Origin: Paludibacter sp.
Lineage (GTDB): Bacteria; Bacteroidota; Bacteroidia; Bacteroidales; Paludibacteraceae
Direction of reading: 5' to 3'
Length of the DNA stretch: 64,000 nt
Assembly: GCA_028710895.1 (NCBI GenBank)
Contig: JAQTTH010000002.1
Span: 186,001 to 250,000, forward strand
A model generated the notes under the pieces. That model saw only the letters and a list, made by a program, of their open reading frames with translations. It was not told where the DNA came from and ran no database searches. The position numbers and the translations under genes are program-made. Shown here in pieces: positions 8,318 through 17,431 of this stretch (positions within the stretch are counted from its first letter, which is position 1; every line of letters starts with the position of its first letter).

Positions 8318-8860
8318 TTACAGGCAAATTGAATTCGAAATCCGATCTGCTTCTTCCTTTCCTTTTAGCTCTTCCACCAGTCGTAGAGCAAACTGAATAG
8401 CAACTCCGGCTCCTTTGGCTGTGAATATATTGTCGGCTTTTACAATTTTACTTCCCGAAATAATGGCTCCGGTCAGTTCTTTTTCAAATCCGGGATAACA
8501 GATAGCCTCTTTTCCTTCTAATAATCCCATTTTGCCGGGTATAGATGGTGCGGCGCAGATAGCGGCTAATCTTTCACCTTTTTGTACTTGCAAGCTAATT
8601 AGATTTTTCAACCCGGCGTGTGCATCCAGATTTTTTGTTCCCGGCATTCCGCCCGGTAAAAACAATAGGTCGTTTTCGGCCAACTTAACATCAGAAAAAA
8701 GACAGTCGGCTAAAACAGCAATCCCATGTGCTCCACTCACTTCTTTTTGGGCCGAAATAGAAACTGTAACAACTTCAATTCCTGCCCGTCTGAAAATATC
8801 GATAGGAGCAATGGCTTCAATTTCTTCAAAACCATCGGCGAGAAACACTAAAATCTTCAT
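8318..8860 (-). CDS. DJ-1/PfpI-family protein
   Basis: A 180-residue DJ-1 superfamily protein. The nucleophile-elbow Cys102 lies in AAICAAPS and the partner Glu15 in FADGFEEIEAIAP-like context, the pair typical of DJ-1/YajL/ThiJ proteins. Family members have been described as glyoxalases or redox-sensing chaperones, and the sequence does not discriminate between them. Its start lies one base beyond the stop of the upstream tonB-like gene, so the two are co-transcribed and probably translationally coupled. No signal peptide; cytoplasmic. Confidence 0.92.
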   Translation of the reverse strand: MKILVFLADGFEEIEAIAPIDIFRRAGIEVVTVSISAQKEVSGAHGIAVLADCLFSDVKLAENDLLFLPGGMPGTKNLDAHAGLKNLISLQVQKGERLAAICAAPSIPGKMGLLEGKEAICYPGFEKELTGAIISGSKIVKADNIFTAKGAGVAIQFALRLVEELKGKEEADRISNSICL

Positions 8861-8861
8861 A

Positions 8862-9728
8862 TTATTTGAGTTTGAAGTTGTAAGTAATCGTTCCGGTCAC
8901 AATTCCGCTGCCTGCTGAAAATCGGGTATTATTGGCTGCCGAGATTGCTGCATTGCGGGTTTGAGTATCTGATATAGTTGTTGGTGAACCAATAGATGCA
9001 CTGTATACGCGACCATTTTCGTCAACACGTATGGTTACCGTGATTTTGCCTTCCACATCTTTATCGTAGTTGGGCGATACAAGTCGTCCGGTTAGCGAAC
9101 GACCATTCAGAGACCAGGAGTTTCCGCCCAGATTTCCATGACCTGCAGGATTTCCCTGTATGCCGGCTCCTGAGCCATTACCACTTCCGCTGCCAGTTCC
9201 GTTGCCACTACCTTTTCCGTTGCCAGTTCCGCTGGTTGTGGAGCCATTGCTAAATAATCCGTTTACCGTTGCATTGGCTTTATTGATAGCGTCTTGCTCT
9301 TTCTTTTTTTGTTGAGCAATTGCTTTGTCGGCTTCTATTTTCTGTTGGTCAATCCGTTGTTTCTCCTTTTGTTGCTGAATCTTCTGTTTTTGCTCGTTGA
9401 TAGCATTTGAATTGTCATTTTGAGTGATTAACTGCTCTTTTACAGGAGGTGCAGGTGTTGTTTTTTGCGGAACAACGGGAGCCAGGGTTTCAGATTCGGG
9501 AGCAGCTAATGGTTCGGACAACGAACCCATACCACCTGCATCGTCGCTATTGCCGAAACTAATCATTAAACCTTCCTCTTCGACGGGTTGAATTGGTGCA
9601 GTGTAAGGCATAACATAAAACCACATAATAAGGAATAGTACTATGCAGGATAATACAGATCCAAGCAAACCATATAGATTTGATTTACTTCCGTTTCTGT
9701 TATTCTGATTACTGATTGAATATGTCAT
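8862..9728 (-). CDS. TonB-family energy transducer
   Basis: A 288-residue protein with one N-terminal transmembrane helix (about 20-42), a short Pro-rich stretch, a long Gln/Lys-rich coiled-coil-like region (about 105-150), a Gly/Ser/Asn-rich linker (about 155-200) and a TonB/TolA-like C-terminal domain containing GRLVSPNYDKDVEGKITV and a final beta strand. It should span the periplasm and pass proton-motive-force energy to outer-membrane receptors. ExbB and ExbD partners are not next to it: pdxJ lies only 84 bases upstream. TolA-like function is an alternative given the coiled coil. Confidence 0.85.
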   Translation of the reverse strand: MTYSISNQNNRNGSKSNLYGLLGSVLSCIVLFLIMWFYVMPYTAPIQPVEEEGLMISFGNSDDAGGMGSLSEPLAAPESETLAPVVPQKTTPAPPVKEQLITQNDNSNAINEQKQKIQQQKEKQRIDQQKIEADKAIAQQKKKEQDAINKANATVNGLFSNGSTTSGTGNGKGSGNGTGSGSGNGSGAGIQGNPAGHGNLGGNSWSLNGRSLTGRLVSPNYDKDVEGKITVTIRVDENGRVYSASIGSPTTISDTQTRNAAISAANNTRFSAGSGIVTGTITYNFKLK

Positions 9729-9812
9729 TTTTCAGTGTATGGCTAATTGTTTTGGTGTATTATTTTTCAGGATAACGAAATCATCAAATTTCGTACCTCA
9801 AATCTCCGACAC

Positions 9813-10526
9813 TTAAACTAACTGATTTTTATAGCGCTTTATTGTGTCTTCGAGTCCAAAATACAGCGCATCGGCAATAAGTGCATGCCCAATCGACACT
9901 TCATCCAGCCACGGAATTAATGTGTGCAGATAAGCCAGATTCTCAAGGCTTAAATCGTGTCCGGCATTTAATCCAAGTCCCAGTTTCTTGGCTAGTTTTG
10001 CTGCTTCCACAAATGGGGCTACAGCTTGTTCGCGGTCTTTTGGATAGTTTGTTGCATAAGGTTCTGTATACAGCTCTACACGGTCGGTTCCGGTTTTTGC
10101 AGCATATTCTATATTCTTTAAATCCGTATCAACAAAAATAGAAACCCGGATGCCAACGCTTTGGAAATCGGAAACAACTTCCTGCAGAAATTCCAGATTC
10201 TTTACTGTATCCCAACCGGCACTTGAAGTGATTGCTTCCGGTGGATCGGGAACCAGTGTTACCTGATGCGGTTTTACGGATTTTACTAATTTAATAAAAT
10301 CGGGAGAAGGATAGCCCTCTATATTGAACTCTGTTTTCAGAATGGGTTTTAAATCCCACACATCCTGAAAACGAATATGTCTTTCGTCGGGACGTGGGTG
10401 AACGGTAATGCCTTGGGCACCAAATTTCTCGCAGTCCAATGCTACCTGACATACATCCGGAACATTCCCTCCACGAGCATTGCGTATGGTGGCTATTTTA
10501 TTGATATTGACGCTTAGTTTTGTCAT
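9813..10526 (-). CDS. pdxJ: Pyridoxine 5'-phosphate synthase
   Basis: A 237-residue enzyme condensing 3-amino-2-oxopropyl phosphate with deoxyxylulose 5-phosphate in the DXP-dependent vitamin B6 pathway. Family signatures are [16 protein letters not shown] at the N-terminus, [38 protein letters not shown] and [14 protein letters not shown]. Length is standard. It is transcribed away from nadK and towards the tonB-like and DJ-1 genes, with an 84-base gap. In several Bacteroidota pdxJ sits beside nadK and TonB-system genes, which matches this arrangement from memory. Confidence 0.97.
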   Translation of the reverse strand: MTKLSVNINKIATIRNARGGNVPDVCQVALDCEKFGAQGITVHPRPDERHIRFQDVWDLKPILKTEFNIEGYPSPDFIKLVKSVKPHQVTLVPDPPEAITSSAGWDTVKNLEFLQEVVSDFQSVGIRVSIFVDTDLKNIEYAAKTGTDRVELYTEPYATNYPKDREQAVAPFVEAAKLAKKLGLGLNAGHDLSLENLAYLHTLIPWLDEVSIGHALIADALYFGLEDTIKRYKNQLV

Positions 10527-10753
10527 TTTTGAGGTTGATTTGTTTACTTCGTTCTAAATATTTGCAGGTTTCATTTTCATTTAGTTCCTTTGCAATGCAT
10601 TTAGATTTTACAGTTCTATTGTGCCACAAAAATAGCTAAAAAAAACAGAAGGTAGTCCGTATGTGTTTATCTTTCAATTTTTTTTAATTATTTGTGTACT
10701 AATATCAAGTATTATTTTTAGTCTTTTTGTTGTTGTAAATAACAGTTAACGGT
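10527..10753. other. Divergent intergenic region, pdxJ and nadK
   Basis: An AT-rich 227-base spacer that must hold both promoters. No exact TTG-N19/20-TAnnTTTG pair was found on either strand, and no gene or hairpin stands out. Confidence 0.4.
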
Positions 10754-11626
10754 ATGAGGATAGCTATTTTTGGAAACATATACAGAACAGTAATTTTGTC
10801 TCACATAGAGGTGTTGTTTAATTACTTCGAGGGAAAGGATGTGAAACTGTTACTTGATGATAAATTGTATGATTTTGTGCGTGAACGCAGCAGTTGTTGC
10901 ACAGAAAATGTCGAGAAAATAGAGAATGATGACTTTGAAGCCGACTTGGCTTTGAGTATTGGTGGTGATGGAACTTTTTTGAATACGGCTGCCCGCATTG
11001 GCAGGAAGCAAATCCCAATTTTAGGAATTAATACCGGGCGTTTGGGCTTTTTGGCCGATGTGGCGAGCGAAGATATTATTCCTGCTTTGGATGCTGTCTT
11101 GTCGAAACAATATATTGTTCAGGAACGGACGTTGCTTTATGTAGAAACCTCGGATGGAACGACTTTCGACTATCCGTATGCGTTGAACGAGGTTTCGGTT
11201 TTGAAGCAGGATAGTTCGTCGATGATGAGTATCACAGCCAGTGTAAACGGAGAGATGGTTCATACCTATCACGCTGATGGTTTGCTTGTGGCTACCCCGA
11301 CCGGTTCTACTGCTTATTCGATGAGTGTTGGCGGTCCGCTTGTTGCTCCCGAATCGGAAAACTTTATTCTTTCGCCTATCGCATCGCATAGTTTGAATGT
11401 TCGCCCATTGATTGTTCCCGATACATGGGAGTTTGAGTTGGAAGTTCATAGCCGGAGTCAGTGTTATCTGGTGGCGTTGGATGGACGTTCGAAAGTATTG
11501 GACCTGACGGCTAAATTGAAAATAACTAAGGCCGATTATACGGTGAAAATTGTAAAACAAATGAATCATACCTTCTTTGATACCTTGAAGAATAAGTTGA
11601 TGTGGGGCGTTGATAAGAGGAATTAA
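10754..11626 (+). CDS. nadK: NAD kinase
   Basis: A 290-residue ATP-NAD kinase that makes NADP. The diagnostic GGDGT motif is at 70-74, followed by GINTGRLGFLA and, in the C-terminal domain, LVATPTGSTAYSMSVGGP. Length and motif spacing are typical. It is divergent from pdxJ and 58 bases upstream of fmt, with a 16-base tandem repeat in the gap, so co-transcription with fmt is likely. Confidence 0.96.
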   Translation: MRIAIFGNIYRTVILSHIEVLFNYFEGKDVKLLLDDKLYDFVRERSSCCTENVEKIENDDFEADLALSIGGDGTFLNTAARIGRKQIPILGINTGRLGFLADVASEDIIPALDAVLSKQYIVQERTLLYVETSDGTTFDYPYALNEVSVLKQDSSSMMSITASVNGEMVHTYHADGLLVATPTGSTAYSMSVGGPLVAPESENFILSPIASHSLNVRPLIVPDTWEFELEVHSRSQCYLVALDGRSKVLDLTAKLKITKADYTVKIVKQMNHTFFDTLKNKLMWGVDKRN

Positions 11627-11658
11627 TTGATGTGATGATTTGTTGATGTGATGATTTG
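11627..11658. repeat. Exact 16-base tandem repeat, two units
   Basis: TTGATGTGATGATTTG occurs at 11627-11642 and again at 11643-11658, between nadK and fmt. It shares its core with the inverted repeat at 12635-12701. Confidence 0.9.
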
Positions 11659-11684
11659 CTAATCCATAAATTGTTGATTAAAAG

Positions 11685-12623
11685 ATGAGAATAGTTTTTA
11701 TGGGCACACCGGATTTTGCGGTGGCGAGCCTAAAGATATTAGTTGAGAATAAATATGATGTTGTCGGGGTGATTACTATGCCCGATAAACCTGCCGGACG
11801 TGGACACAAAGTTCAGTATTCGGCGGTAAAACAATATGCGCTCGATCAAAACCTGCGGTTACTGCAACCCGAGAAACTGAAAGACGAGGCTTTTTTGGAA
11901 GAATTGCGCAGCTTGCAAGCCGATTTGCAAATTGTGGTGGCATTCCGCATGTTGCCCGAGGTGGTTTGGAATATGCCAAAATACGGAACATTTAATTTAC
12001 ACGCTTCGCTGCTTCCGCAATATCGCGGTGCTGCACCCATCAATTGGGCCATCATCAACGGTGATAAAGAAACAGGTGCAACAACTTTTTTCCTCACGCA
12101 CGAAATTGATACAGGTAAGATTATCCAACAAGAGAAAATTGCCATTGCCGAAACCGATAATGCGGGTATTGTACACGACAGATTGATGGAAATGGGAGCA
12201 AAGCTGGTGAAGAAAACAGTGGATATACTTATCGAAGGGAAAATTGATGCGGTAGATCAGGCGCAGTTTATTCATCCGGATATGGAGCTGAGAACTGCTC
12301 CAAAGATTTTCAAAGAGACTTGTCAGATAGATTTATCGTGGGGTGTGGAGCGGGTATATAATTTTGTTCGTGGACTGTCGCCTTATCCGGCAGCGTGGGT
12401 GGAACTTCAGTTTCCGGGACAAGCCGAAACCGTTGTGCTGAAAGTTTATGAAACAGAAAAAGAATTTGAAAAACACGACTTACCAGTAGGGGCAATTGTA
12501 ACCGACGGAAAGAAACTTGCTAAAATTGCTTTGACCGATGGATTTATTCAACTAAAATCGGTTCAGGCACCGGGCAAAAAACGCATGGAAATAGGCGAAT
12601 TGCTTCGGGGAATGCGGTTTTGA
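11685..12623 (+). CDS. fmt: Methionyl-tRNA formyltransferase
   Basis: A 312-residue enzyme that formylates initiator Met-tRNA. The N-terminus MRIVFMGTPDFAVASL is typical, and catalytic residues are in place: Asn104, His106 in FNLHASLLPQYRGAAPINWAI, and Asp142. The C-terminal domain is complete and ends LLRGMRF. It follows nadK and converges with ridA over a large inverted repeat. Confidence 0.97.
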   Translation: MRIVFMGTPDFAVASLKILVENKYDVVGVITMPDKPAGRGHKVQYSAVKQYALDQNLRLLQPEKLKDEAFLEELRSLQADLQIVVAFRMLPEVVWNMPKYGTFNLHASLLPQYRGAAPINWAIINGDKETGATTFFLTHEIDTGKIIQQEKIAIAETDNAGIVHDRLMEMGAKLVKKTVDILIEGKIDAVDQAQFIHPDMELRTAPKIFKETCQIDLSWGVERVYNFVRGLSPYPAAWVELQFPGQAETVVLKVYETEKEFEKHDLPVGAIVTDGKKLAKIALTDGFIQLKSVQAPGKKRMEIGELLRGMRF

Positions 12624-12634
12624 TTATCTGATGT

Positions 12635-12701
12635 GATGATGTGGTAATGTGATAATTAAGTACGCACTGGACTTTTTAAATTATCACATTACCACATCAT
12701 C
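12635..12701. repeat. 23-base perfect inverted repeat between convergent genes
   Basis: The arm at 12635-12657 (begins GATGATGTGGTAATGTG) is perfectly complementary to 12679-12701 with a 21-base loop. A further partial copy ACCACATCAT follows. It lacks a classical T tail but sits where both fmt and ridA must terminate, so a bidirectional terminator or a mobile palindrome are both possible. Confidence 0.85.
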
Positions 12702-12712
12702 TTATTACCACA

Positions 12713-13090
12713 TCATTTTACCGCTATTGTTTCAATCTCTACCAAAGCACCCAATGGCAATGCTTTTACCGCAAAAGCCGAGCGAGCCGGACATTCTGTT
12801 TGGTAGTGTTTTTTGTACACTTCGTTCATGGCTGCAAAATCCGCAATATCGGCAATGAAAACAGTAGATTTCACTACGTCGGCAAAAGTGTATCCTGCCT
12901 CAGTTAAGATGGCGTTGATGTTGGCAAAAACCTGTTCGGTTTGAGCAGTAATATCAGTTGCCTCAATTTTTCCCACAGCCGGATTAATCGGAATTTGACC
13001 TGAAATGTAAAGTGTGCCGTTGGCTTCAACTGCCTGACTGTATGGGCCAATAGCTGCCGGTGCGTTTACTGTATTGATAATTTTCTTCAT
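12713..13090 (-). CDS. ridA: RidA-family reactive enamine/imine deaminase
   Basis: A 125-residue member of the YjgF/YER057c/UK114 family that hydrolyses reactive 2-aminoacrylate-type intermediates. Motifs are AIGPYSQAV, LYISGQIPINP and the substrate-binding Arg in CPARSAFAV, with the final VEIETIAVK strand. The start at 13090 (MKKIINTVNAP) fits the family; a longer frame from 13117 overlaps its promoter box. Confidence 0.95.
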   Translation of the reverse strand: MKKIINTVNAPAAIGPYSQAVEANGTLYISGQIPINPAVGKIEATDITAQTEQVFANINAILTEAGYTFADVVKSTVFIADIADFAAMNEVYKKHYQTECPARSAFAVKALPLGALVEIETIAVK

Positions 13091-13116
13091 GTTTTTTGTT
13101 CTTAATAATTTGACCA

Positions 13117-13166
13117 CAAAGATAAATATTTTTATTTTCTAATACCCTCATTTTTTTTTATCTTTG
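13117..13166. promoter_or_regulatory. Divergent -7 boxes for ridA and valS
   Basis: TATCTTTG occurs on the minus strand (plus 13117-13124) for ridA and on the plus strand (13159-13166) for valS. Neither has a clear -33. The minus box overlaps the upstream alternative ridA start, favouring the ATG at 13090. Confidence 0.5.
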
Positions 13167-13273
13167 CAGTCTTGAAAAATTCAGAACAAAAAGTTTTTAT
13201 AGCTCTGAAAAAGAATTGATTGTAACTTTCAATGCAATCTCAAATCGTAAATTCGTAAATCAACAATTATAAA

Positions 13274-15910
13274 ATGGAACTCGCAAGTAAGTACAATCCC
13301 ACCGACATCGAATCGAAATGGTATCAATATTGGCTAGACAATGGTTTTTTTAGTTCAAAACCTGATGGTCGTGAGCCTTACACCATTGTTATTCCTCCGC
13401 CAAATGTAACCGGTGTGTTGCACATGGGGCACATGCTCAACAATACCATTCAGGATGTGTTGGTTCGCCGGGCGCGTATGCAGGGCAAAAATGCTTGTTG
13501 GGTTCCGGGAACGGACCACGCTTCTATTGCTACCGAAGCCAAAGTGGTAGGAAAACTGGCTGCCGAAGGAATCAAGAAAACCGACCTGACCCGCGAAGAA
13601 TTCTTGAGTCATGCCTGGGACTGGACACACAAACACGGTGGAATTATTCTGGAGCAGTTGAAAAAACTGGGTGCTTCGTGCGACTGGGATCGTACGGCGT
13701 TCACCATGGACGAGCCCCGTTCGGAAAGTGTATTGAAAGTTTTCGCCGATTTATACGAAAAAGGACTTATTTACCGCGGAGTACGCATGGTAAACTGGGA
13801 TCCGAAAGCGTTGACAGCACTCTCGGACGAAGAAGTTATTTTTAAAGAACAACAAGGTAAATTGTTTTACCTGCGCTATAAAATTGAAGGCGAAGATGGT
13901 TATGCTGCTGTGGCAACTACCCGTCCGGAAACTATCATGGGCGATACCGCTATGTGTATCAACCCGAACGACCCGAAAAATGCACATTTGAAAGGCAAAA
14001 AGGTAATTGTGCCATTGATTAACCATGTAATTCCGGTAATTGAAGACGATTATGTGGACGTTGAATTCGGAACCGGTTGTCTGAAAGTAACTCCGGCACA
14101 CGATGTAAACGATTATATATTGGGCGAGAAATACAATTTGCCTTCTATCGATATTTTCAATGATAACGGAACGTTGAACGAAAATGGTGCGCAATATGCA
14201 GGACTCGATCGTTTTGATGTTCGCAAACAAATAGAAAAAGACCTTGAGGCGGTGGGCTTACTAGAAAAAGTAGAGCCATACACCAATAAAGTTGGGTTCT
14301 CTGAACGTACCGACGCAGTTATCGAACCAAAGCTTTCGATGCAATGGTTTATGAAAATGGAAGAGTTGGCAAAACCGGCTCTCAATGCTGTAATGAGCGA
14401 CGATATTCAGTTGTATCCTGCCAAATTTAAAAACACCTACCGCCACTGGATGGAGAACGTGAAAGACTGGTGTATTTCGCGTCAACTTTGGTGGGGACAT
14501 CGCATTCCGGCATATTTCCTGCCTCAGGGTGGTTTTGTAGTTGCATTATCAAAAGAAGAAGCTTACGAAAAAGCATTGGCCATTGTCAACTATCCATTAT
14601 CCATTGATGACCTGCGTCAGGACGAAGATTGTCTGGATACATGGTTCTCGTCATGGTTGTGGCCAATCTCGGTTTTTGATGGTATCAATAATCCCGAAAA
14701 CGAGGAAATCAACTATTACTATCCAACCAATGATTTGGTGACCGCTCCTGAAATTTTGTTTTTCTGGGTAGCGCGTATGATCATTGCCGGATACGAATAT
14801 AAAGGCGAAATGCCGTTCAAAAATGTATATCTGACAGGTATCGTTCGTGATAAATTGGGCCGTAAAATGTCGAAATCGTTGGGTAACTCGCCCGATCCGT
14901 TGGATTTGATTGCGCAATATGGTGCCGATGCAGTACGTCTGGGAATGTTGCTCACTTCGCCTGCCGGAAACGATTTGCCGTACGACGATAGCCTTTGCGA
15001 ACAAGGTCGTAACTTCAACAATAAAATATGGAATGCTTTCCGCTTAGTAAAAGGTTGGGAAGTGGCTGATATTGAACAACCGGAATCGGCTCGCATGGCG
15101 GTAAAATGGTTCGAGGCGCAATTGAACAAAACATTGCTCGAAATTGAAGATTTATTCTCAAAATACCGTTTGTCGGAAGCCTTGATGGCGGTTTACAAAC
15201 TGTTCTGGGATGAATTCTCGTCATGGTATTTGGAAATGGCTAAACCGGCTTACCAAAAGCCAATCGACCGTACCACCTACGAAGCTACCCTTGGTTTCTT
15301 CGATTCGTTGTTGAAAGTATTGCATCCGTTTATGCCGTTTATCACCGAGGAACTCTGGCAAGCGCTTGAAGACCGCAAAGATGGCGAAAGTATTATGGTG
15401 GCATTGCAACCAAAAGCCACGGAAGTAAATGAAAAACTGATTACGGAGTTTGAATATGCAAAAGAAATTATAGCAGGAATCCGTACCGTGCGTCTGCAGA
15501 AAAACATTCCGAATAAAGAAAGTTTGAGTTTGCAGATAATACCTAGCGAGGCCGTCACTGAAAGTGACAGTCTCACTCAGTTCAACGCTGTAGTGGCTAA
15601 ATTAGGTAACCTGGAAACAATAGAAAATGTGACAGACAAAGCAGCCGGTTCTATTTCATTTCTTGTTGGTACAACCGAATTTTCCATCCCAATGGGCAGC
15701 CTGATTAATGCCGAAGAAGAAATCGCCAAGATGGAAGCTGAGATCAACTACTTCGACGGATTTATCGAATCGGTAATGAAAAAACTGGGCAACGAACGCT
15801 TTGTGGCAAATGCTAAACCTGAAGTGGTAGAAGCCGAACACAAGAAAAAGGCGGACGCTGAAAGTAAAATTGCTTCGTTGAAAGAAGGAATTGAAGCGTT
15901 GAAGAAATAG
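13274..15910 (+). CDS. valS: Valyl-tRNA synthetase
   Basis: An 878-residue class I synthetase charging tRNA-Val. The HIGH-type motif is HMGH (50-53) in [17 protein letters not shown], the editing domain is present (around 200-330, with [12 protein letters not shown]), and KMSKS is at 531-535. The C-terminal coiled coil (from about 810) is Lys/Glu-rich as usual. It has its own promoter box and terminator. Confidence 0.98.
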   Translation: MELASKYNPTDIESKWYQYWLDNGFFSSKPDGREPYTIVIPPPNVTGVLHMGHMLNNTIQDVLVRRARMQGKNACWVPGTDHASIATEAKVVGKLAAEGIKKTDLTREEFLSHAWDWTHKHGGIILEQLKKLGASCDWDRTAFTMDEPRSESVLKVFADLYEKGLIYRGVRMVNWDPKALTALSDEEVIFKEQQGKLFYLRYKIEGEDGYAAVATTRPETIMGDTAMCINPNDPKNAHLKGKKVIVPLINHVIPVIEDDYVDVEFGTGCLKVTPAHDVNDYILGEKYNLPSIDIFNDNGTLNENGAQYAGLDRFDVRKQIEKDLEAVGLLEKVEPYTNKVGFSERTDAVIEPKLSMQWFMKMEELAKPALNAVMSDDIQLYPAKFKNTYRHWMENVKDWCISRQLWWGHRIPAYFLPQGGFVVALSKEEAYEKALAIVNYPLSIDDLRQDEDCLDTWFSSWLWPISVFDGINNPENEEINYYYPTNDLVTAPEILFFWVARMIIAGYEYKGEMPFKNVYLTGIVRDKLGRKMSKSLGNSPDPLDLIAQYGADAVRLGMLLTSPAGNDLPYDDSLCEQGRNFNNKIWNAFRLVKGWEVADIEQPESARMAVKWFEAQLNKTLLEIEDLFSKYRLSEALMAVYKLFWDEFSSWYLEMAKPAYQKPIDRTTYEATLGFFDSLLKVLHPFMPFITEELWQALEDRKDGESIMVALQPKATEVNEKLITEFEYAKEIIAGIRTVRLQKNIPNKESLSLQIIPSEAVTESDSLTQFNAVVAKLGNLETIENVTDKAAGSISFLVGTTEFSIPMGSLINAEEEIAKMEAEINYFDGFIESVMKKLGNERFVANAKPEVVEAEHKKKADAESKIASLKEGIEALKK

Positions 15911-15932
15911 ACTTTTCTAAAATCAAATATAT

Positions 15933-15969
15933 AAAGCCGTACATACTAATAAATTTGTACGGCTTTTAT
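15933..15969 (+). terminator. Rho-independent terminator of valS
   Basis: AAAGCCGTACA (15933-15943) pairs perfectly with TGTACGGCTTT (15956-15966), followed by T-rich sequence. Confidence 0.87.
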
Positions 15970-15983
15970 TTTATCCATTACAC

Positions 15984-16014
15984 TTGCCAGTCTATACAGA
16001 AAACTATAACTTTG
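15984..16014 (+). promoter_or_regulatory. Promoter (TTG-N20-TAACTTTG)
   Basis: TTG at 15984-15986 and TAACTTTG at 16007-16014 with a 20-base spacer. Transcription would begin near 16020, beyond the upstream in-frame ATGs at 15984 and 16017, which decides for the ATG at 16038. Confidence 0.75.
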
Positions 16015-16037
16015 CAATGACTAAAAATGATAGAATT

Positions 16038-16835
16038 ATGACACCCACATATAAAGAACTTTGCGAATTTACCTGCGAAATTGCCCGTTCTACAGGTCAG
16101 TTTATGGCTGAAGAGCGCAAGAGTTTTGACGCATCGAAGATTGAGAATAAAGGCTTACACGACTTGGTAAGCTATGTGGATAAAGAATCGGAACAACGTA
16201 TTATTGCAGCTTTACAAGTGTTGTTGCCCGAATCGGGCTTTATTGCCGAAGAAGGTACGAACGACAAACGGGGCGAACGATTCAACTGGGTGATTGACCC
16301 GTTGGATGGAACCACTAACTTTATTCAGGGTGTGCCCATTTATGCGGTTAGCATTGGTTTATTGGATGGTGAAGAACTTGTATTGGGCGTGGTTTACGAA
16401 GTTGGTCGTGATGAGTGTTTTTATGCATGGAAAGATGGTGGTGCTTATCTGAACGGCGAACCGATTCACGTTTCGGACAGAAACGATATTCATGATACAT
16501 TGTTGGCAACCGGTTTCCCTTACAACGATTTCAGTAAAATGGGAACCTACATGCAATTTTTGGAATGGACCATGAAAAATGCCCGTGGCGTTCGTCGGTT
16601 AGGCTCTGCAGCTACCGATATGGCCTATGTGGCTTGTGGGCGCTTTGATGCATTTTGGGAATACGACCTCAAGCCATGGGATGTAGCTGCCGGAGCTGTT
16701 ATTGTAAAAGAAGCCGGCGGAACAGTAACTGATTACAAAGGTGATGATAACTATTTGTTCGGAAGGGAAATAGTTGCAGGAAATGGTCTGTTGAATGAAT
16801 TGATACTCGCAAAAATAAAAGAATATAACTCATAA
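16038..16835 (+). CDS. Inositol-monophosphatase-family phosphatase
   Basis: A 265-residue metal-dependent phosphatase of the IMPase/SuhB family. Metal-binding residues are visible in AEEGT, WVIDPLDGTTNF and, near the C-terminus, KPWDVAAGAVIVKEAGG. The start follows the promoter position. Substrates in the family include inositol phosphates and 3'-phosphoadenosine phosphates; this sequence looks like the SuhB/IMPase branch rather than CysQ, but that is inference. The DUF2148 gene follows after five bases, so they form an operon. Confidence 0.93.
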   Translation: MTPTYKELCEFTCEIARSTGQFMAEERKSFDASKIENKGLHDLVSYVDKESEQRIIAALQVLLPESGFIAEEGTNDKRGERFNWVIDPLDGTTNFIQGVPIYAVSIGLLDGEELVLGVVYEVGRDECFYAWKDGGAYLNGEPIHVSDRNDIHDTLLATGFPYNDFSKMGTYMQFLEWTMKNARGVRRLGSAATDMAYVACGRFDAFWEYDLKPWDVAAGAVIVKEAGGTVTDYKGDDNYLFGREIVAGNGLLNELILAKIKEYNS

Positions 16836-16840
16836 TATCC

Positions 16841-17416
16841 ATGCTAATAAACGAAAGAGATACACGCCGCGAACGACTGCTACAAGTAGCCAACGAAATG
16901 ATGACGGCCGCACGTACGGCACCGAAAGGGAAAGGTTTTGATATTATTGAAGTAGCCTTGGTTGCCGATGAAACCATCGAAGAATTGTCGAAAGCCATGT
17001 TGGAGTACAGTCAGAAAACCGGGATGAAATTTATAACGCGCGATGCTGAAAATATTCTACAAGCCGAAGCTATTATGTTGGTTGGAACTGCTCAGAAAAT
17101 GCACAGTTTGAATTGTGGTTATTGCGGTTTTGCTACTTGTACCGAAAAAAATGAATTTCCGGAGGTGCCTTGTGCCATCAATACAGTGGATGTGGGAATT
17201 GCCATTGGTTCGGCTTGCTCTGTTGCGACCGATCATCGGGTTGATAGTCGTGTAATGTTCTCGGTGGGTCGGGTAGCTCAGGAACTGGGCATGATGCCCG
17301 GTTGTAGCTCGGTTTATGGTATTCCCATTAGTTGCTCTTCGAAAAGCCCTTTTTTCGACCGGATATCGAAAAGCCCTTTTTTCGACCGGATATCGAAAAC
17401 TCCGCCAGTTCTTTAA
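16841..17416 (+). CDS. DUF2148 ferredoxin-like iron-sulfur protein with a duplicated C-terminal tail
   Basis: A 191-residue protein of the DUF2148 family. A Cys cluster in LNCGYCGFATC, a further Cys in PEVPCAINTVD and another in GSACS suggest an Fe-S site. The family normally ends close to a SxKxPFFDR sequence. Here a 27-base unit encoding SKSPFFDRI is present twice in exact tandem (residues 167-175 and 176-184), followed by SKTPPVL, so the tail looks extended by a duplication. It is the second gene of an operon with the IMPase. Function is not established for the family. Confidence 0.85.
   Translation: MLINERDTRRERLLQVANEMMTAARTAPKGKGFDIIEVALVADETIEELSKAMLEYSQKTGMKFITRDAENILQAEAIMLVGTAQKMHSLNCGYCGFATCTEKNEFPEVPCAINTVDVGIAIGSACSVATDHRVDSRVMFSVGRVAQELGMMPGCSSVYGIPISCSSKSPFFDRISKSPFFDRISKTPPVL
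17339..17392 (+). repeat. Exact 27-base tandem duplication inside the DUF2148 gene
   Basis: Units 17339-17365 and 17366-17392 are identical; a third partial copy (TCGAAAA) follows. The unit is nine codons, so the frame is kept. Confidence 0.97.
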
Positions 17417-17431
17417 ATAGTTGTTGAGTTG

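Noticed and set aside
11021-11569. Minus-strand 182-codon frame opposite nadK
   Set aside because: nadK motifs fill the plus strand; the antisense translation has no family resemblance.
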